The notes: generated from the sequence alone by a model not told the origin. A stretch of DNA of 64,000 nucleotides from Robinsoniella peoriensis (GCF_042680125.1 NZ_JBHTNY010000027.1), one strand, 5' to 3'; positions 25,127 to 35,280 are shown, counted from the stretch's first letter. Translations and numbers: made by a program.

Positions 25127-26710
25127 TTATTTTCGAAATTGACTGCGGTATTCCTTTGGCGACATCCCCACCATATTTTTAAACATCTTTGAAAAATAGG
25201 AAAAATTATCATATCCTGCTTTTATGGAAATCAGATTCACCGGTTCTTCCGTCTTTTCCAAATATTCCTTAGCCAGTCTGATTCTCTGATTTGCCAGATA
25301 TACACCGATGGGTTCCCCTACCTCTTTTTTAAAAATTCTAGCCAGATAGTCCGGATTCAAATATACTTTTTCTGCTAACGATTCTCTGGTTATTTCCTGA
25401 TCAGGATTTTCATCAATAAATCTTTTCACCTTTTCTACTACTGAATTAGACTGCTGCTTTTCATTCAGAAGCCTGGCGGCCTCCCCCACCATCTTTTCAA
25501 TAAATATTTTACATTCCTTTACGGAATGTATGGCATCCTTTAAGTTATGTATACGGTATCCAGCTTCTTCCAATTCTTCCGTGCTGATACCTTCTTTTTG
25601 ATAAGCAAGGCGGAATGTATGGGCGAAATCCAGTGTGAATCTGGAGAGTATCTCTGTATTTGCAGATTTTCTTTTTACAAGGTTGTCTAAATACTCATTC
25701 ACAACAGGCATGATAGAACTGCTCTCCTGCATGAGGCTCTCCCAGATCTGCCAATTGGGCGGCTGATAATCTGCTTCTTTATACACAAAGTCCTGCTGCA
25801 TTACCACCTGTCCTTCCCCGTCTGCACAGTGATCCAGCATCTGTGCCACATCTGCAAAGCTTTCCTGTATTTGAAGTATTCTGCAGACATTTCCCACTGC
25901 AAAACAACAATTTGACCGAAAATGCCTTGTAATATTTTCGATCAGGTTTTTCCCTTTTTCCCCTATTTTGTAAAGTGCATCTTCTCCCATGGTTTTAATC
26001 ACCACAATGCAGGAAGATTCCGTATGGGAAAGCACACATTCTACATGTGTATCGGGAGTGTCAAACAACTCTTCTAACACATTTTTCATAGACCATACCA
26101 GCATTCTCATACCCAGATCATTATAAGCCCATTCATAATCGTAAAGCTGGCAGACTGCTACTACAAACCGGACTGAATCTTCATAGCGAAGCATATAACG
26201 CTCCAGTGCAGCTTCCAGATCCTTTTGGCCTGGGATCTGCTGCTCCAGCATCAGCCCCCGAAAGAAAGATTCCTTCCGGCTCTTTTCTGTCTGGTTCCAG
26301 TGATCATAGTATTTGCGGTAATCCAGCCGCTCCAGTTCCTCCTGCTCTGCCGCTGCTGCCTTTCTCAAAAGCTCCTCAAGTTCTCCATAATCAATTGGTT
26401 TTAGCGTATAAGCAAAACACCCCAGCTTCACCGCCTGTCTTGCGTATTCAAACTCCGCATAGCTGGTGAGAAGGATATCCTTTATCACAAGATCCTGCTG
26501 CCGTATCCACGAGATCAGTTCCAGTCCATTTTCACGTGGCATTTCAATATCGGAAACCACCAGATGAATCGGTACATCCAGTATGATCTTTTTTGCATTT
26601 CTAACACTCTGGGCAGTATAGACATTTTCAATCTGAAGTTGTTTCCAGTCCAGGGTATTTTTAACGGCTTCCAATACATAGGCGTCATCATCTACAAGTA
26701 ATAAGTTCAT
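25127..26710 (-). CDS. YesN-type response regulator with AraC output domain
   Basis: A DNA-binding response regulator of about 527 residues. The receiver domain starts MNLLLVDDDAYVLEAVKNTL, the phosphoryl Asp is in VVSDIEMP near 55, and the switch Lys is in YTLKPIDYGELEEL. A long middle region of unclear role follows. The AraC HTH pair fills the last 100 residues (ESLAEKVYLNPDYLARIFKK, NFSYFSKMFKN and GMSPKEYR). The ATG at 26708-26710 follows GGAGG and overlaps the 3' end of the sensor kinase gene by about 20 bases, so the two are coupled. It should activate the linked sugar importer when the kinase senses its ligand. Confidence 0.93.
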   Translation of the reverse strand: MNLLLVDDDAYVLEAVKNTLDWKQLQIENVYTAQSVRNAKKIILDVPIHLVVSDIEMPRENGLELISWIRQQDLVIKDILLTSYAEFEYARQAVKLGCFAYTLKPIDYGELEELLRKAAAAEQEELERLDYRKYYDHWNQTEKSRKESFFRGLMLEQQIPGQKDLEAALERYMLRYEDSVRFVVAVCQLYDYEWAYNDLGMRMLVWSMKNVLEELFDTPDTHVECVLSHTESSCIVVIKTMGEDALYKIGEKGKNLIENITRHFRSNCCFAVGNVCRILQIQESFADVAQMLDHCADGEGQVVMQQDFVYKEADYQPPNWQIWESLMQESSSIMPVVNEYLDNLVKRKSANTEILSRFTLDFAHTFRLAYQKEGISTEELEEAGYRIHNLKDAIHSVKECKIFIEKMVGEAARLLNEKQQSNSVVEKVKRFIDENPDQEITRESLAEKVYLNPDYLARIFKKEVGEPIGVYLANQRIRLAKEYLEKTEEPVNLISIKAGYDNFSYFSKMFKNMVGMSPKEYRSQFRK

Positions 26711-28442
26711 CCTTTTCCTCCTCGTTCCAAATAAATGGCATATACAGCCGAACCCCTGCTCCCTGATCCTCTTTGTTGTAGAACTCTGCTTCTGCTTCAT
26801 TTCCAAAGAAAAGCCCCAGACGTTTAATCACATTCATAACCCCTATCTGTTTGCCATCATGGGAGATATCTTCTTTCCGGTTCAATTTTTCCATGATATC
26901 CGCCTGAAATCCTTCTCCGTTATCTTCCACAATCAATTCCAGCTTATACTTACCATGTATTTTTACTCTGCGTACAATCACCAGAATTTTCGTTTCGTAA
27001 TCAAAGGTCATAGCATGTTTGATTGTATTTTCTACAAAGGTCTGCAGTATCAGGGGTGGTATTTTTGCATCCAAAACACTTTCTTCTACATGGATGTCGG
27101 AACGGAATCCTCCTTTATAACGAATTTCCTGAATTTTAAGATATCTCCTGGTGTGTTCAAGTTCCTCACCCAAACATACCATGTTTTCATTACTCTTAAA
27201 AATATACCTTAAATATGCGGATACATTTTTGGATAACTCCTGTATTTCTTTGTCTTTTCCCATCTGTGCCATATTGTAGATAATGTTCAGACAATTCAAG
27301 TAAAAATGCGGTTCAATTTGAAGCGTCAGGAAATCCATTTTGATTTTTTGCTGTTCTAACGTCTTTTCGTAGATATTAATTTTCAGTTTCTTAATCCGGC
27401 TTACCAGGTTAGCAAGCATCTCGCTTGCCTTTCCAAGTTCGTTAATCTGGTAATGAGTAGCTACCGAGTAACTCTCGTCTTCGTTCAGGCGGTCAATGTT
27501 CTCTGTAAATGTCTGAATCGGATGTACCAATGTCCAATACAAGAAGTAAAGGAATATCAGTAAAAAAAGTCCGAGAATTGTAATTGACATGCCTGCAACA
27601 AACTGAAATTTCAAGAGATTCATTACATTCTGTTCATGAATCACCAGTGTGAAGTCATAATCTTCCGTGCCGGGACGCCGGATCACCGTATACCCTTTTA
27701 ATAGGCTTACGCTCACTTCATCATCTGAAACCCCCGACAGATCAATACGATCCTCTTTCAGCTTTTCACTTCCGCTGTATACTGCATTTTCCTTTGAGGT
27801 TACGGCGATATAATAATCCTCTCCAAAAGCATTGTTATCAACAGAGCGCAGCAGCTGGTTTAACTGCATCCAGGAAAACATATACATGTCATTATTCCTG
27901 CGCACATATATCAGGTAAGTTTCCCCATCTAAATCGTGCATGAGCCACCTGCCCTTTTCTGCTTCTTCTATGGCAAATTTAAGCAGCTTTCCTCCGGCCT
28001 TTCTCCAATTATCATAGGCTGAATCCGTAGCACATCCGTTTACCATAATCTCCCCTTTTTGAAGATATACCGCATAGTTTACAAGATGATCACTCTGTAC
28101 GCTCCATTTGCTTAACTGCTTCTTCACACTTCTTTGCAGCAGTATGGATTCCCGTTCGTCTGTGACACTAGCCAGCCTTTCCAGCTCGATATCATATCCA
28201 AGCTCTGTGGCTACATTTTCTTTTATTGTATCCATAGTATTCTGAATCCCCTGAATCTGGTTGTCCAGAACCTGAATTCTTCCGTCACGGCTGTATTTTG
28301 AAACCGTATAGGAGGCATACATACTAAGTCCGACATTAATAATTACCATTAGAATAAGCAGCAAAGAAAACCACTTCAGTAACCTGACAAAATCATATTT
28401 CCGAAATTTCTCCTCCATAGTACGCTTTTCTTTTGATAACAT
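26688..28442 (-). CDS. YesM/LytS-type sensor histidine kinase
   Basis: A 584-residue membrane kinase with two membrane helices (about 19-41 and 284-306), an extracytoplasmic sensor part between them, a HAMP linker, the His_kinase motif with phospho-His in LQIEPHFYLNCLNIIYN near 377, and a HATPase domain (FVENTIKHAM, VEDNGEGFQ). The usual motif is QIEPHFLFN; here Tyr and Leu replace Leu and Phe. GGGGGG lies nine bases before the ATG. Together with the response regulator it forms the system that usually controls CUT1 sugar importers of this kind, encoded directly upstream. Confidence 0.93.
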   Translation of the reverse strand: MLSKEKRTMEEKFRKYDFVRLLKWFSLLLILMVIINVGLSMYASYTVSKYSRDGRIQVLDNQIQGIQNTMDTIKENVATELGYDIELERLASVTDERESILLQRSVKKQLSKWSVQSDHLVNYAVYLQKGEIMVNGCATDSAYDNWRKAGGKLLKFAIEEAEKGRWLMHDLDGETYLIYVRRNNDMYMFSWMQLNQLLRSVDNNAFGEDYYIAVTSKENAVYSGSEKLKEDRIDLSGVSDDEVSVSLLKGYTVIRRPGTEDYDFTLVIHEQNVMNLLKFQFVAGMSITILGLFLLIFLYFLYWTLVHPIQTFTENIDRLNEDESYSVATHYQINELGKASEMLANLVSRIKKLKINIYEKTLEQQKIKMDFLTLQIEPHFYLNCLNIIYNMAQMGKDKEIQELSKNVSAYLRYIFKSNENMVCLGEELEHTRRYLKIQEIRYKGGFRSDIHVEESVLDAKIPPLILQTFVENTIKHAMTFDYETKILVIVRRVKIHGKYKLELIVEDNGEGFQADIMEKLNRKEDISHDGKQIGVMNVIKRLGLFFGNEAEAEFYNKEDQGAGVRLYMPFIWNEEEKDELITCR

Positions 28443-28523
28443 ATTGCCGGTCCCCCCATTACGATCTTCTGAACTTCCGCCAACAGAATGGCTGCCTTGC
28501 CTATATCATTCGTTTGTTTTAGT

Positions 28524-29417
28524 TTAACCTTTGACAGCCCCTACCGCAATACCTTTTGCAAAATACTTCTGCAGGAATGGGAAAATACAAAGAATGGGAA
28601 GCACGCCGATAAATGCGATTGCCATACGCATAGATGCGCTTGGCATATTACTCATATCCACCTGAGCCCCCGCATTGGGGTTCTGGGCAAGATACTGGAT
28701 ATCTGTAATCATTTTATTTAACAGACTCTGTATCCCCCACAGGCTTCTCTTATCCCGGATATAATACAGCGCATTGGTCCAGTCATTCCAATAGGTCAGA
28801 GCGGAAAAGAGTCCCATAGATACCAGAATCGGTTTTCCAAGAGGCAGAACAATAGTTTTGAAAATCCGAAAATGCCCGGCTCCATCAATGTTGGCTGCTT
28901 CGTAAAGTGCCGATGGAATACTGTTTGTAAAAAATGTCCGAATCATAATAACATTCATAGCGCTGACCAGGAATTGGGGAACAACCAGTCCGGCAAAAGT
29001 ATCTTTGATATGTAAATAAGTGGTATACATCAGATACGTGGGAACCAGACCTCCATTAAACAGCATGGTAAAAAATACAAAAAAGGAGATCAGCCGTTTA
29101 AATGGCAGATTCTGGAGGGACAAACCATAAGCCAGCATAGATGAAAGCAAAATATTTAACCCCGTCCCCACTACCGTGATGAGAATGGTCATCATGTACG
29201 CTCTTCCAATCTCTCCCGAGCTTTGAATTAAATATTCATAAGCGGATGTACTTAATACCTTTGGAAAGAAAGAGTATCCATTTGCAATCAGCGTATTTTC
29301 TTCCGTTATAGAACCGATAAACAGCAGTATAAACGGCAGAATCATCATTAGCGCCAAAGCAGTTAAAAAAATATGTACAAAGACCATTGCAGTCTTTTGT
29401 GATTTACTTATTATCAT
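28524..29417 (-). CDS. carbohydrate ABC transporter permease (LplC/CUT1 type)
   Basis: A 297-residue inner-membrane subunit of a sugar importer with six helices. The EAA loop that contacts the ATPase is YEAANIDGAGHFRIFKTIVL, and the end KYFAKGIAVGAVKG is typical of LplC-like permeases. GGAGAG lies nine bases before ATG, and the gene follows the other permease by about 20 bases. The cluster encodes no ATPase, as usual for CUT1 systems that share a common MsmK-like ATPase encoded elsewhere. Confidence 0.93.
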   Translation of the reverse strand: MIISKSQKTAMVFVHIFLTALALMMILPFILLFIGSITEENTLIANGYSFFPKVLSTSAYEYLIQSSGEIGRAYMMTILITVVGTGLNILLSSMLAYGLSLQNLPFKRLISFFVFFTMLFNGGLVPTYLMYTTYLHIKDTFAGLVVPQFLVSAMNVIMIRTFFTNSIPSALYEAANIDGAGHFRIFKTIVLPLGKPILVSMGLFSALTYWNDWTNALYYIRDKRSLWGIQSLLNKMITDIQYLAQNPNAGAQVDMSNMPSASMRMAIAFIGVLPILCIFPFLQKYFAKGIAVGAVKG

Positions 29418-29436
29418 AATCTATGACTCTCCTTTC

Positions 29437-30417
29437 CTAAAAAAGTGCGTTATCTGGGCTGATCTTTTTCACGATCAGATTAGATACCATGACCAGAATA
29501 AAGCCTACACAGGATTGATAAAATCCGGCTGCCGAAGACATACCCACATCCCCCAGAGTCAAGAGCCCCCTATATACATAGGTATCTATGGTTTGTGTGG
29601 TGGCATATAACATCCCGGAGTTCATGGGCACCTGATAGAACAGGCTGAAATCCGAATAAAAAATTCTTCCTATGTTCAGCAGCGTTAAGGTTATAATAGA
29701 AGGAACCAGTTCCGGAAGTGTTACATAAAAAATCTGCTTTAATTTTCCTGCACCGTCCAGAGCTGCCGCTTCGTAATAGGAACTGTCAATTCCTGCAATA
29801 GCAGCGATATAAATAAGGGTTCCATAGCCCACGCCCTTCCAGCAGTTCACAACCACCAGAATTACCGGCCAATACTTTGCCTCTGCATACCAGTTTACAG
29901 GCTCCATGCCAAATGCCGGAAGTATAGTATTATTCAGCATTCCATTGTCTCCGCTAAACAGAGCGTATACAATATAGGAAACGATTACATAGGACATCAA
30001 AAATGGCAGCAATACCGAACTTTGATAAATCGTCTTCCCCTTTTTAGACCGGATTTCACTTATGAGAACCGCAATCAGAATCCCCATCAGGGTATTTACA
30101 ATGATAAAAGCGAAATTATACAACAGCGTATTTCTGGTTATGGTCCACGCATCACTTGTATTAAATAAAAACTTAAAATTATCCAGCCCGCACCAGGGAC
30201 TTTGAAAAATCCCTGTGGAAAAATTCACCTTTTTGAATGCAATTACCAATCCCAGCATCGGAAGATAATTATTAATCAATAGATAAATCAGTGCGGGCGC
30301 CATCATGATAAATACCGGCAGCCACTTTCTGAATTGTACTCTTTTGCTCTTTTTACGCCCTGCTGCTGCAATGGCTGCCGTACCTTGTTCTGTACCATTT
30401 ACCTTCCGAAATGCCAT
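29437..30417 (-). CDS. carbohydrate ABC transporter permease (LplB/CUT1 type)
   Basis: A six-helix permease of about 326 residues and partner of the downstream permease. The EAA loop is YEAAALDGAGKLKQIFYVTL. It ends in VKKISPDNALF, as LplB proteins do. The start is the ATG at 30415-30417 (MAFRKVNG), seven bases after GGAG; the longer frame reaches back into the solute-binding protein gene. It lies between the binding protein and the second permease on one strand. Confidence 0.92.
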   Translation of the reverse strand: MAFRKVNGTEQGTAAIAAAGRKKSKRVQFRKWLPVFIMMAPALIYLLINNYLPMLGLVIAFKKVNFSTGIFQSPWCGLDNFKFLFNTSDAWTITRNTLLYNFAFIIVNTLMGILIAVLISEIRSKKGKTIYQSSVLLPFLMSYVIVSYIVYALFSGDNGMLNNTILPAFGMEPVNWYAEAKYWPVILVVVNCWKGVGYGTLIYIAAIAGIDSSYYEAAALDGAGKLKQIFYVTLPELVPSIITLTLLNIGRIFYSDFSLFYQVPMNSGMLYATTQTIDTYVYRGLLTLGDVGMSSAAGFYQSCVGFILVMVSNLIVKKISPDNALF

Positions 30418-30430
30418 AAAGTTCTCCTTC

Positions 30431-31960
30431 CTACTTTTGCGCTGCCAGCCATTCATCCAACTGTTTCTGCTTCTCATCTATTACAGTCTGCAGCCCCGCT
30501 TTGTAAAGCGCATCATTAAACTGCCCGATTGCCGCTTCCGGCTCCAGTGACCCCGTTCCAATGGCGTCATAAAATTGGTTTTTTGCATTTGTCAATGCAG
30601 TTAATTCCCCTGCCACATTGGTAGAATCATAGGTAAATCCCAGCGCCTTTGATCTGGATGCCTTCTGGATTAATTCATTTTGTGTATCCCATTTTGATGG
30701 ATCTTCCCCTTCCCAGACATAGGCAATTGTCTGATTCGGAAGTTCCCAGCCAATATTCAAACCATATTTCTTATTGGATGCATCAACACCTTCCGGATAA
30801 GTGATGATTCCCTTTTCCTTATCCACAAATTGATAATGTTCTCCTTCAATTCCCCAGTTCAGCAAATTCATAATCTCGGGACTTCCATAGATATAGTCCA
30901 GACACTGGAACGCCTTATCCGGATTCTTTGAATTACGTGCAATTCCCCAGGTATTAAAGTTCACACTGTAACTTGTGATATATGGATCACCAAATAACGA
31001 GGCAGAACTTAAATCATAACCCGTTGACAATTCATCCTGTTCCTCGGCACCTGCTTTGAGGGGTGTAAAATAGGAAAATGCCGTTCCGGCCTTTACCTGA
31101 TTTACCAGTATTTCGGTAGTAGTGGCCCCGTCCTTGGAAATGTATCCCGCCTGATTCCAGTCATATAATTTCTTTGCAAATGTTTTAAATTCCTCTGTCT
31201 CATAGAGGTTCACAACATCCGTAGACTGCCCTTTATCCATCAGCGTTCCAAATCCATCTGTGAGAAAATCTGCCGTTTCCCATCTGAATAACGGAGTTCC
31301 TGCCTGTGTACTTGCAAGCATAGTCATATCCGGATGCTTTTCCTTTACCGCTGCAAAAATCTTGTCCAAATCATCCACGCTTTTGATATCCTCTGCCTTG
31401 AATCCGGATTCCTCTAAAAGATCCGTTCTCATCATTATTCCTTCCCAGGTGATCTGTTCCCGCATAGTCGTTACCCCATACGTAAAATCACCGATCCGGG
31501 GCGATTTCAGGAAATCTGCATCCACATATTTCTTCATGTTGGTACCATATTTTTCAATATAATCCGTCAAGTCCAGCACCTGTCCATTACTTACATACCC
31601 CGCTGCATTGGTTACAATTATTGGAACAATATCCAAAGCTTCGTCTCCGGATAGCATCAGGGACAATTCATTGGTATAAGTCCCCCAGGAACAAGGTACC
31701 AGATCCAGCTCCATGTTGATATCCTTTTTTAATATTTCATTCACTTTCTCCAGAACCGCAGGCTCTGCTTCTTCATAAGCATCGCCGATATATGCCATGG
31801 TAACCTTATAAGTTTCTTCGCTTTTTGAATCCGCCGCTGCAGCTGTACTTTCTTTGCCGTTACCACTACTGCTTCCCTCAGTGTTTCCGCCGCATCCGGA
31901 TATCATACCTGCTGCCAGTGCAGTGCACAGTACTCCCGCCATAACTTTTTTAAACTTCAT
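30431..31960 (-). CDS. extracellular solute-binding lipoprotein of a sugar importer
   Basis: A 509-residue lipoprotein with signal peptide and lipobox (LAAGMISGCGG), a Gly/Ser linker, and a family 1-like solute-binding fold of the LplA type (about 45-500). It captures the sugar or oligosaccharide outside the cell and hands it to the two permeases. Large size and the linked YesMN system point to an oligosaccharide or polysaccharide fragment, but no glycoside hydrolase is next to it, so the ligand cannot be named. GGAGG lies eight bases before the ATG. It is the first gene of the importer and regulator run. Confidence 0.93.
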   Translation of the reverse strand: MKFKKVMAGVLCTALAAGMISGCGGNTEGSSSGNGKESTAAAADSKSEETYKVTMAYIGDAYEEAEPAVLEKVNEILKKDINMELDLVPCSWGTYTNELSLMLSGDEALDIVPIIVTNAAGYVSNGQVLDLTDYIEKYGTNMKKYVDADFLKSPRIGDFTYGVTTMREQITWEGIMMRTDLLEESGFKAEDIKSVDDLDKIFAAVKEKHPDMTMLASTQAGTPLFRWETADFLTDGFGTLMDKGQSTDVVNLYETEEFKTFAKKLYDWNQAGYISKDGATTTEILVNQVKAGTAFSYFTPLKAGAEEQDELSTGYDLSSASLFGDPYITSYSVNFNTWGIARNSKNPDKAFQCLDYIYGSPEIMNLLNWGIEGEHYQFVDKEKGIITYPEGVDASNKKYGLNIGWELPNQTIAYVWEGEDPSKWDTQNELIQKASRSKALGFTYDSTNVAGELTALTNAKNQFYDAIGTGSLEPEAAIGQFNDALYKAGLQTVIDEKQKQLDEWLAAQK

Positions 31961-32179
31961 ATCATAATCCTCCTTTTCCTCCGTTAATGTTTTATTTGAT
32001 ACGGGTATTATAGAATAGCAGGATTTTTATTTCTACAACTATAAGGACTTTGTACTGTTACAATTCGGACTATCCATCCGACTATCTGTAAATTCTCCTT
32101 TCCCTCTTGACTTTCCCCCGCGCGGCACCCCTTATTCTATACTTACCAAACAAATTTATTTTCCAGAAAGGTATCTGAT

Positions 32180-33235
32180 ATGAAAACAATAATCTCTGAT
32201 TTTACCCCCGGCGGTGGAAAACACTGTATCACAAATGCTCTAAAACAAATTTTCAATTACTATGGACATCCGATGTCAGAAGAAATGCTTCTTGGTCTTG
32301 GTTGCGGCATATCGTTTTGTTATCTGAACCAGGCATCCTCCCCCATGATTAACGGACGTATCAAACCTTTTGTCTTTGAAGAAATTCTGGCAAACAGGCT
32401 GAATATAACCATCCGCTGCCGGCAGCAAAAGGATTATATAAAAGCATTTGCATCCGCCAGGAATTCCATCGACCAGAACCATCCCGTTTTCATCTATGTT
32501 GATATGCCCTACTTAAAATATTTAAACCTGGATGAGGACTATCATTTTGGCGCCCATGCTGTTGTATTATTCGGATGTGACGATGATCAGAAGATATTCT
32601 ATATCAGCGATCGTGACAGCAGCCATCATCCGATTCGTACTCCCAAAGGCAGCATTGCCCGGGATTACCACCTGGTATCTTATGAAGAAACAGAAAATGC
32701 ACGTTCCAGCCATCATCGCCCGTTTCCTGCACATAACAAATATCTGGAATTTGATTTCTCCCACATCCGTCCCGTTTCAAAGGAAATGATACTGGACGCT
32801 ATACAGGAAAATTGCCTTAGTATGCGAAATGCGCCTGCCCATCTCCTTGGATTGAATGGAATTAAAAAGTTTTCGAAAGAAGTTTTGAAATGGAAAAATT
32901 TTGATTTAGAAAAAAGAAAAAGATCCGGTAGTACGAATTATTTTATGATTCACGCCGACGGCGGTACCGGTGGTGGAATTTTCCGAAGTATGTATGGGGA
33001 TTTTTTAATCGAAGCTGCTGACGTTACTGGCTTAGAAAATTTAAAAGATATCGGTGTACGCTTTTTAGCTGTGGCTGATCAATGGGATACTGTGGCTGAT
33101 GCGATGTGGGCCCTGTCCGAAACCGGAGATACTGATCTTCTGGCAGGCATATCTGTCAAAGTTGAAGACATCCATACTCAGGAAACAGAACTTTTTCAGG
33201 AGCTTCTGGATTTGAAAAGACCACAGCACCTCTGA
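32180..33235 (+). CDS. BtrH N-terminal domain / DUF4872 protein
   Basis: A 351-residue protein of the BtrH type. The N-terminal half looks like a papain-like fold: the Cys in GGGKHCITNALKQIF near 19, the His in YHFGAHAVVLFGCDDD near 123 and the Asp in FYISDRDSS near 143 could form a triad. The C-terminal half matches DUF4872 (HADGGTGGGIFRSMYGDFL). BtrH transfers a gamma-glutamyl amino acid side chain from an acyl carrier protein in butirosin synthesis. Stand-alone relatives are common in Firmicutes and their substrates are unknown. No carrier protein or NRPS gene is near. AAAGG lies eight bases before ATG. Confidence 0.8.
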   Translation: MKTIISDFTPGGGKHCITNALKQIFNYYGHPMSEEMLLGLGCGISFCYLNQASSPMINGRIKPFVFEEILANRLNITIRCRQQKDYIKAFASARNSIDQNHPVFIYVDMPYLKYLNLDEDYHFGAHAVVLFGCDDDQKIFYISDRDSSHHPIRTPKGSIARDYHLVSYEETENARSSHHRPFPAHNKYLEFDFSHIRPVSKEMILDAIQENCLSMRNAPAHLLGLNGIKKFSKEVLKWKNFDLEKRKRSGSTNYFMIHADGGTGGGIFRSMYGDFLIEAADVTGLENLKDIGVRFLAVADQWDTVADAMWALSETGDTDLLAGISVKVEDIHTQETELFQELLDLKRPQHL

Positions 33236-33247
33236 TATATGCCCGGT

Positions 33248-33271
33248 CAGGCAGGATAAGATTCCTGCCTG
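33248..33271. repeat. CAGGCAGGA hairpin after the BtrH-like gene
   Basis: Arms CAGGCAGGA and TCCTGCCTG around a six-base loop. No T run follows on either strand. It uses the same CAGGCAGG core as the leader hairpins elsewhere in the window. Confidence 0.5.
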
Positions 33272-33340
33272 TGCATGATTTAGAGGAATGTGGTCTATTT
33301 CTATTATGAATCCTTTTACTGTATGCCTCTGTAAGTATGC

Positions 33341-34273
33341 CTACAGGATCATCTTAGCTGCGCCGAAGATCCCTGCATCATTACCCAGCTCCGCCAGTGC
33401 AAACACAGCATCTTTACAGGCACTGAAAGCATATGTATTATAGTATTTACGAATATAATCCAGTAAAATATCTCCGGCTTTTGAAACGCCTCCGCCAATA
33501 ACGAAGACTTCCGGATCTACCACACCTGCGATTACAGACAGGGCACTGCCCAGATATTTACCAAAACTTTCTGCTATTTCCATTGCTACTTTATCTTCTG
33601 CTTTCACAGCATCAAATACTGTTTTAGCTGATACTTCTCCATCACGAAGTACAGACGGCTCTGCATTAGCAGCCAGACGTGCATTGGCTAATCTGACAAT
33701 ACCGGTTGCGGATGCTACCTGTTCCAGACAGCCTTTGTTACCGCAGTTGCATGCTTCTTCCATACTGTCTTCCACATGAACATGGCCGATCTCTCCGCCT
33801 GCTCCATGAGAACCCGTAACGATCTGTCCATTAATAATGATTCCGCCGCCAACACCCGTACCAAGAGTTACCATAACTACATTATGATATCCGGCGCCGC
33901 CGCCTTTCCACATCTCTCCAAGAGCCGCTACATTGGCATCGTTTCCGGCTTTTACAGGAAGACCAATCAGCTTTTCCATCTGTTCCACGAGATTTACATA
34001 GCCCCAGTGAAGATTTACTGCACACAGGATATCACCTGCTTCGTTAACCGGTCCCGGTACGCCGATACCAACGCCTGCGATATCTTCTCTTTCCAGCTGC
34101 TTTTCTAATATTTTATTATTGATAGCGCCTGCCACATCCGGTATAATATTAATTCCGTTATTCTCTGTTCTTGTTTTAATTTCCCATTTGTCAAGAACTT
34201 CCCCTTTCACGTCAAAGAGACCGCATTTTACGGATGTACCGCCAATATCAATTCCAAAACAATATTTCTTCAT
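33341..34273 (-). CDS. glcK: ROK family glucokinase
   Basis: Phosphorylates glucose with ATP at the entry to glycolysis. The 310 residues carry the ATP motif GIDIGGTSVKCGLFD at the start, GVGVPGPV, and the ROK zinc motif CNCGNKGCLEQ near 185 with the metal-binding His in GEIGHVHVED. HprK ends six bases upstream, and its last codons contain the GGAG used by this start, so the pair is coupled. Linking glucokinase to HPr kinase fits carbon control. A fructokinase or other hexokinase role is possible, but glucokinase is the best call. Confidence 0.93.
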   Translation of the reverse strand: MKKYCFGIDIGGTSVKCGLFDVKGEVLDKWEIKTRTENNGINIIPDVAGAINNKILEKQLEREDIAGVGIGVPGPVNEAGDILCAVNLHWGYVNLVEQMEKLIGLPVKAGNDANVAALGEMWKGGGAGYHNVVMVTLGTGVGGGIIINGQIVTGSHGAGGEIGHVHVEDSMEEACNCGNKGCLEQVASATGIVRLANARLAANAEPSVLRDGEVSAKTVFDAVKAEDKVAMEIAESFGKYLGSALSVIAGVVDPEVFVIGGGVSKAGDILLDYIRKYYNTYAFSACKDAVFALAELGNDAGIFGAAKMIL

Positions 34274-34279
34274 AATTCT

Positions 34280-35221
34280 TTATTCTCCTTCTGGACCGCG
34301 TCTTTTTGCAAGACTATTCTGTACGCGGTTATATAATTCCTGCGCAGCATTATAACCCATCTTTTTCTGTCTGTGGTTAACTGCAGCAGATTCTACGATA
34401 ACAGCCAGGTTTCTGCCCGGACGGATCGGCAATGAATGGCAAACCACCTGATTTCCAAGGAATTCTGTATATTCCTCTTCCAATCCCAGTCTGTCATATT
34501 CTTTTTCTCTGTCCCATTCTTCCAGTTTAATTACCAGATCGATAGACTGTGTATTCTTAACACTTTCCACACCAAACAGTGTTTTCACATCAATGATTCC
34601 TATACCGCGGAGTTCGATGAAATGCCTGGTTATATCCGGTGCAGAACCAATTATTGTTTCGTCACTGACTTTACGGATCTCAACAACGTCATCCGAAACA
34701 AGCCGGTGCCCTCTCTTAATCAGCTCCAATGCAGCCTCACTCTTACCAATACCGCTTTCGCCCATAATCAGAACCCCTTCACCATAAACGTCCACCAGAA
34801 CGCCGTGTATGGAAATACAGGGAGCCAGTTCCACATTCAGCCAGCGGATAATCTCAGCCATAAAAGAGGATGTAGTCTTCCTGGTAGTGAAAATAGGAAC
34901 ATTATATTTATTCGCCAGTTCCATCATATCTGCATCCGGCTCTGTCCTTGTGGTGTATACGATACATGGTATCTTACTGGAAATAAACTGCTCATATATC
35001 GGAAGCTTCTTTTCTCTGTCTAAATGTTCCAGATAGGTGTATTCCACATATCCGATAATCTGTACGCGATCAGAATCAAAATGATCAAAATATCCCGTCA
35101 GCTGCAATGCAGGACGGTTAATATCCGGGAGGGTAATCTTAATAGCAGACATATCCACATCCGGAGTCATATTCTTTAAATCCAGTTTCTCAACCAACTT
35201 GCTTAAAGCTACACTTGCCAT
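34280..35221 (-). CDS. hprK: HPr kinase/phosphorylase
   Basis: Phosphorylates HPr at Ser46 when glycolytic intermediates are high, which lets CcpA bind cre sites; it also reverses the reaction. The 313 residues fit the family. Walker A is GESGIGKSE near 152, and the C-terminal signature is present in ELRGIGIIDVKTLFG near 205. GGAG lies eight bases before ATG. It sits between uvrC and glcK on one strand. Confidence 0.97.
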   Translation of the reverse strand: MASVALSKLVEKLDLKNMTPDVDMSAIKITLPDINRPALQLTGYFDHFDSDRVQIIGYVEYTYLEHLDREKKLPIYEQFISSKIPCIVYTTRTEPDADMMELANKYNVPIFTTRKTTSSFMAEIIRWLNVELAPCISIHGVLVDVYGEGVLIMGESGIGKSEAALELIKRGHRLVSDDVVEIRKVSDETIIGSAPDITRHFIELRGIGIIDVKTLFGVESVKNTQSIDLVIKLEEWDREKEYDRLGLEEEYTEFLGNQVVCHSLPIRPGRNLAVIVESAAVNHRQKKMGYNAAQELYNRVQNSLAKRRGPEGE

Positions 35222-35280
35222 ATCTCTTCTCCTTCAAAATTTAATTAATATGTTAATATTATCATAATTATGCCCGAACA

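Noticed and set aside
33248..33271. Hairpin as a terminator of the BtrH-like gene
   Set aside because: No T run on either strand; kept only as a repeat-like hairpin.
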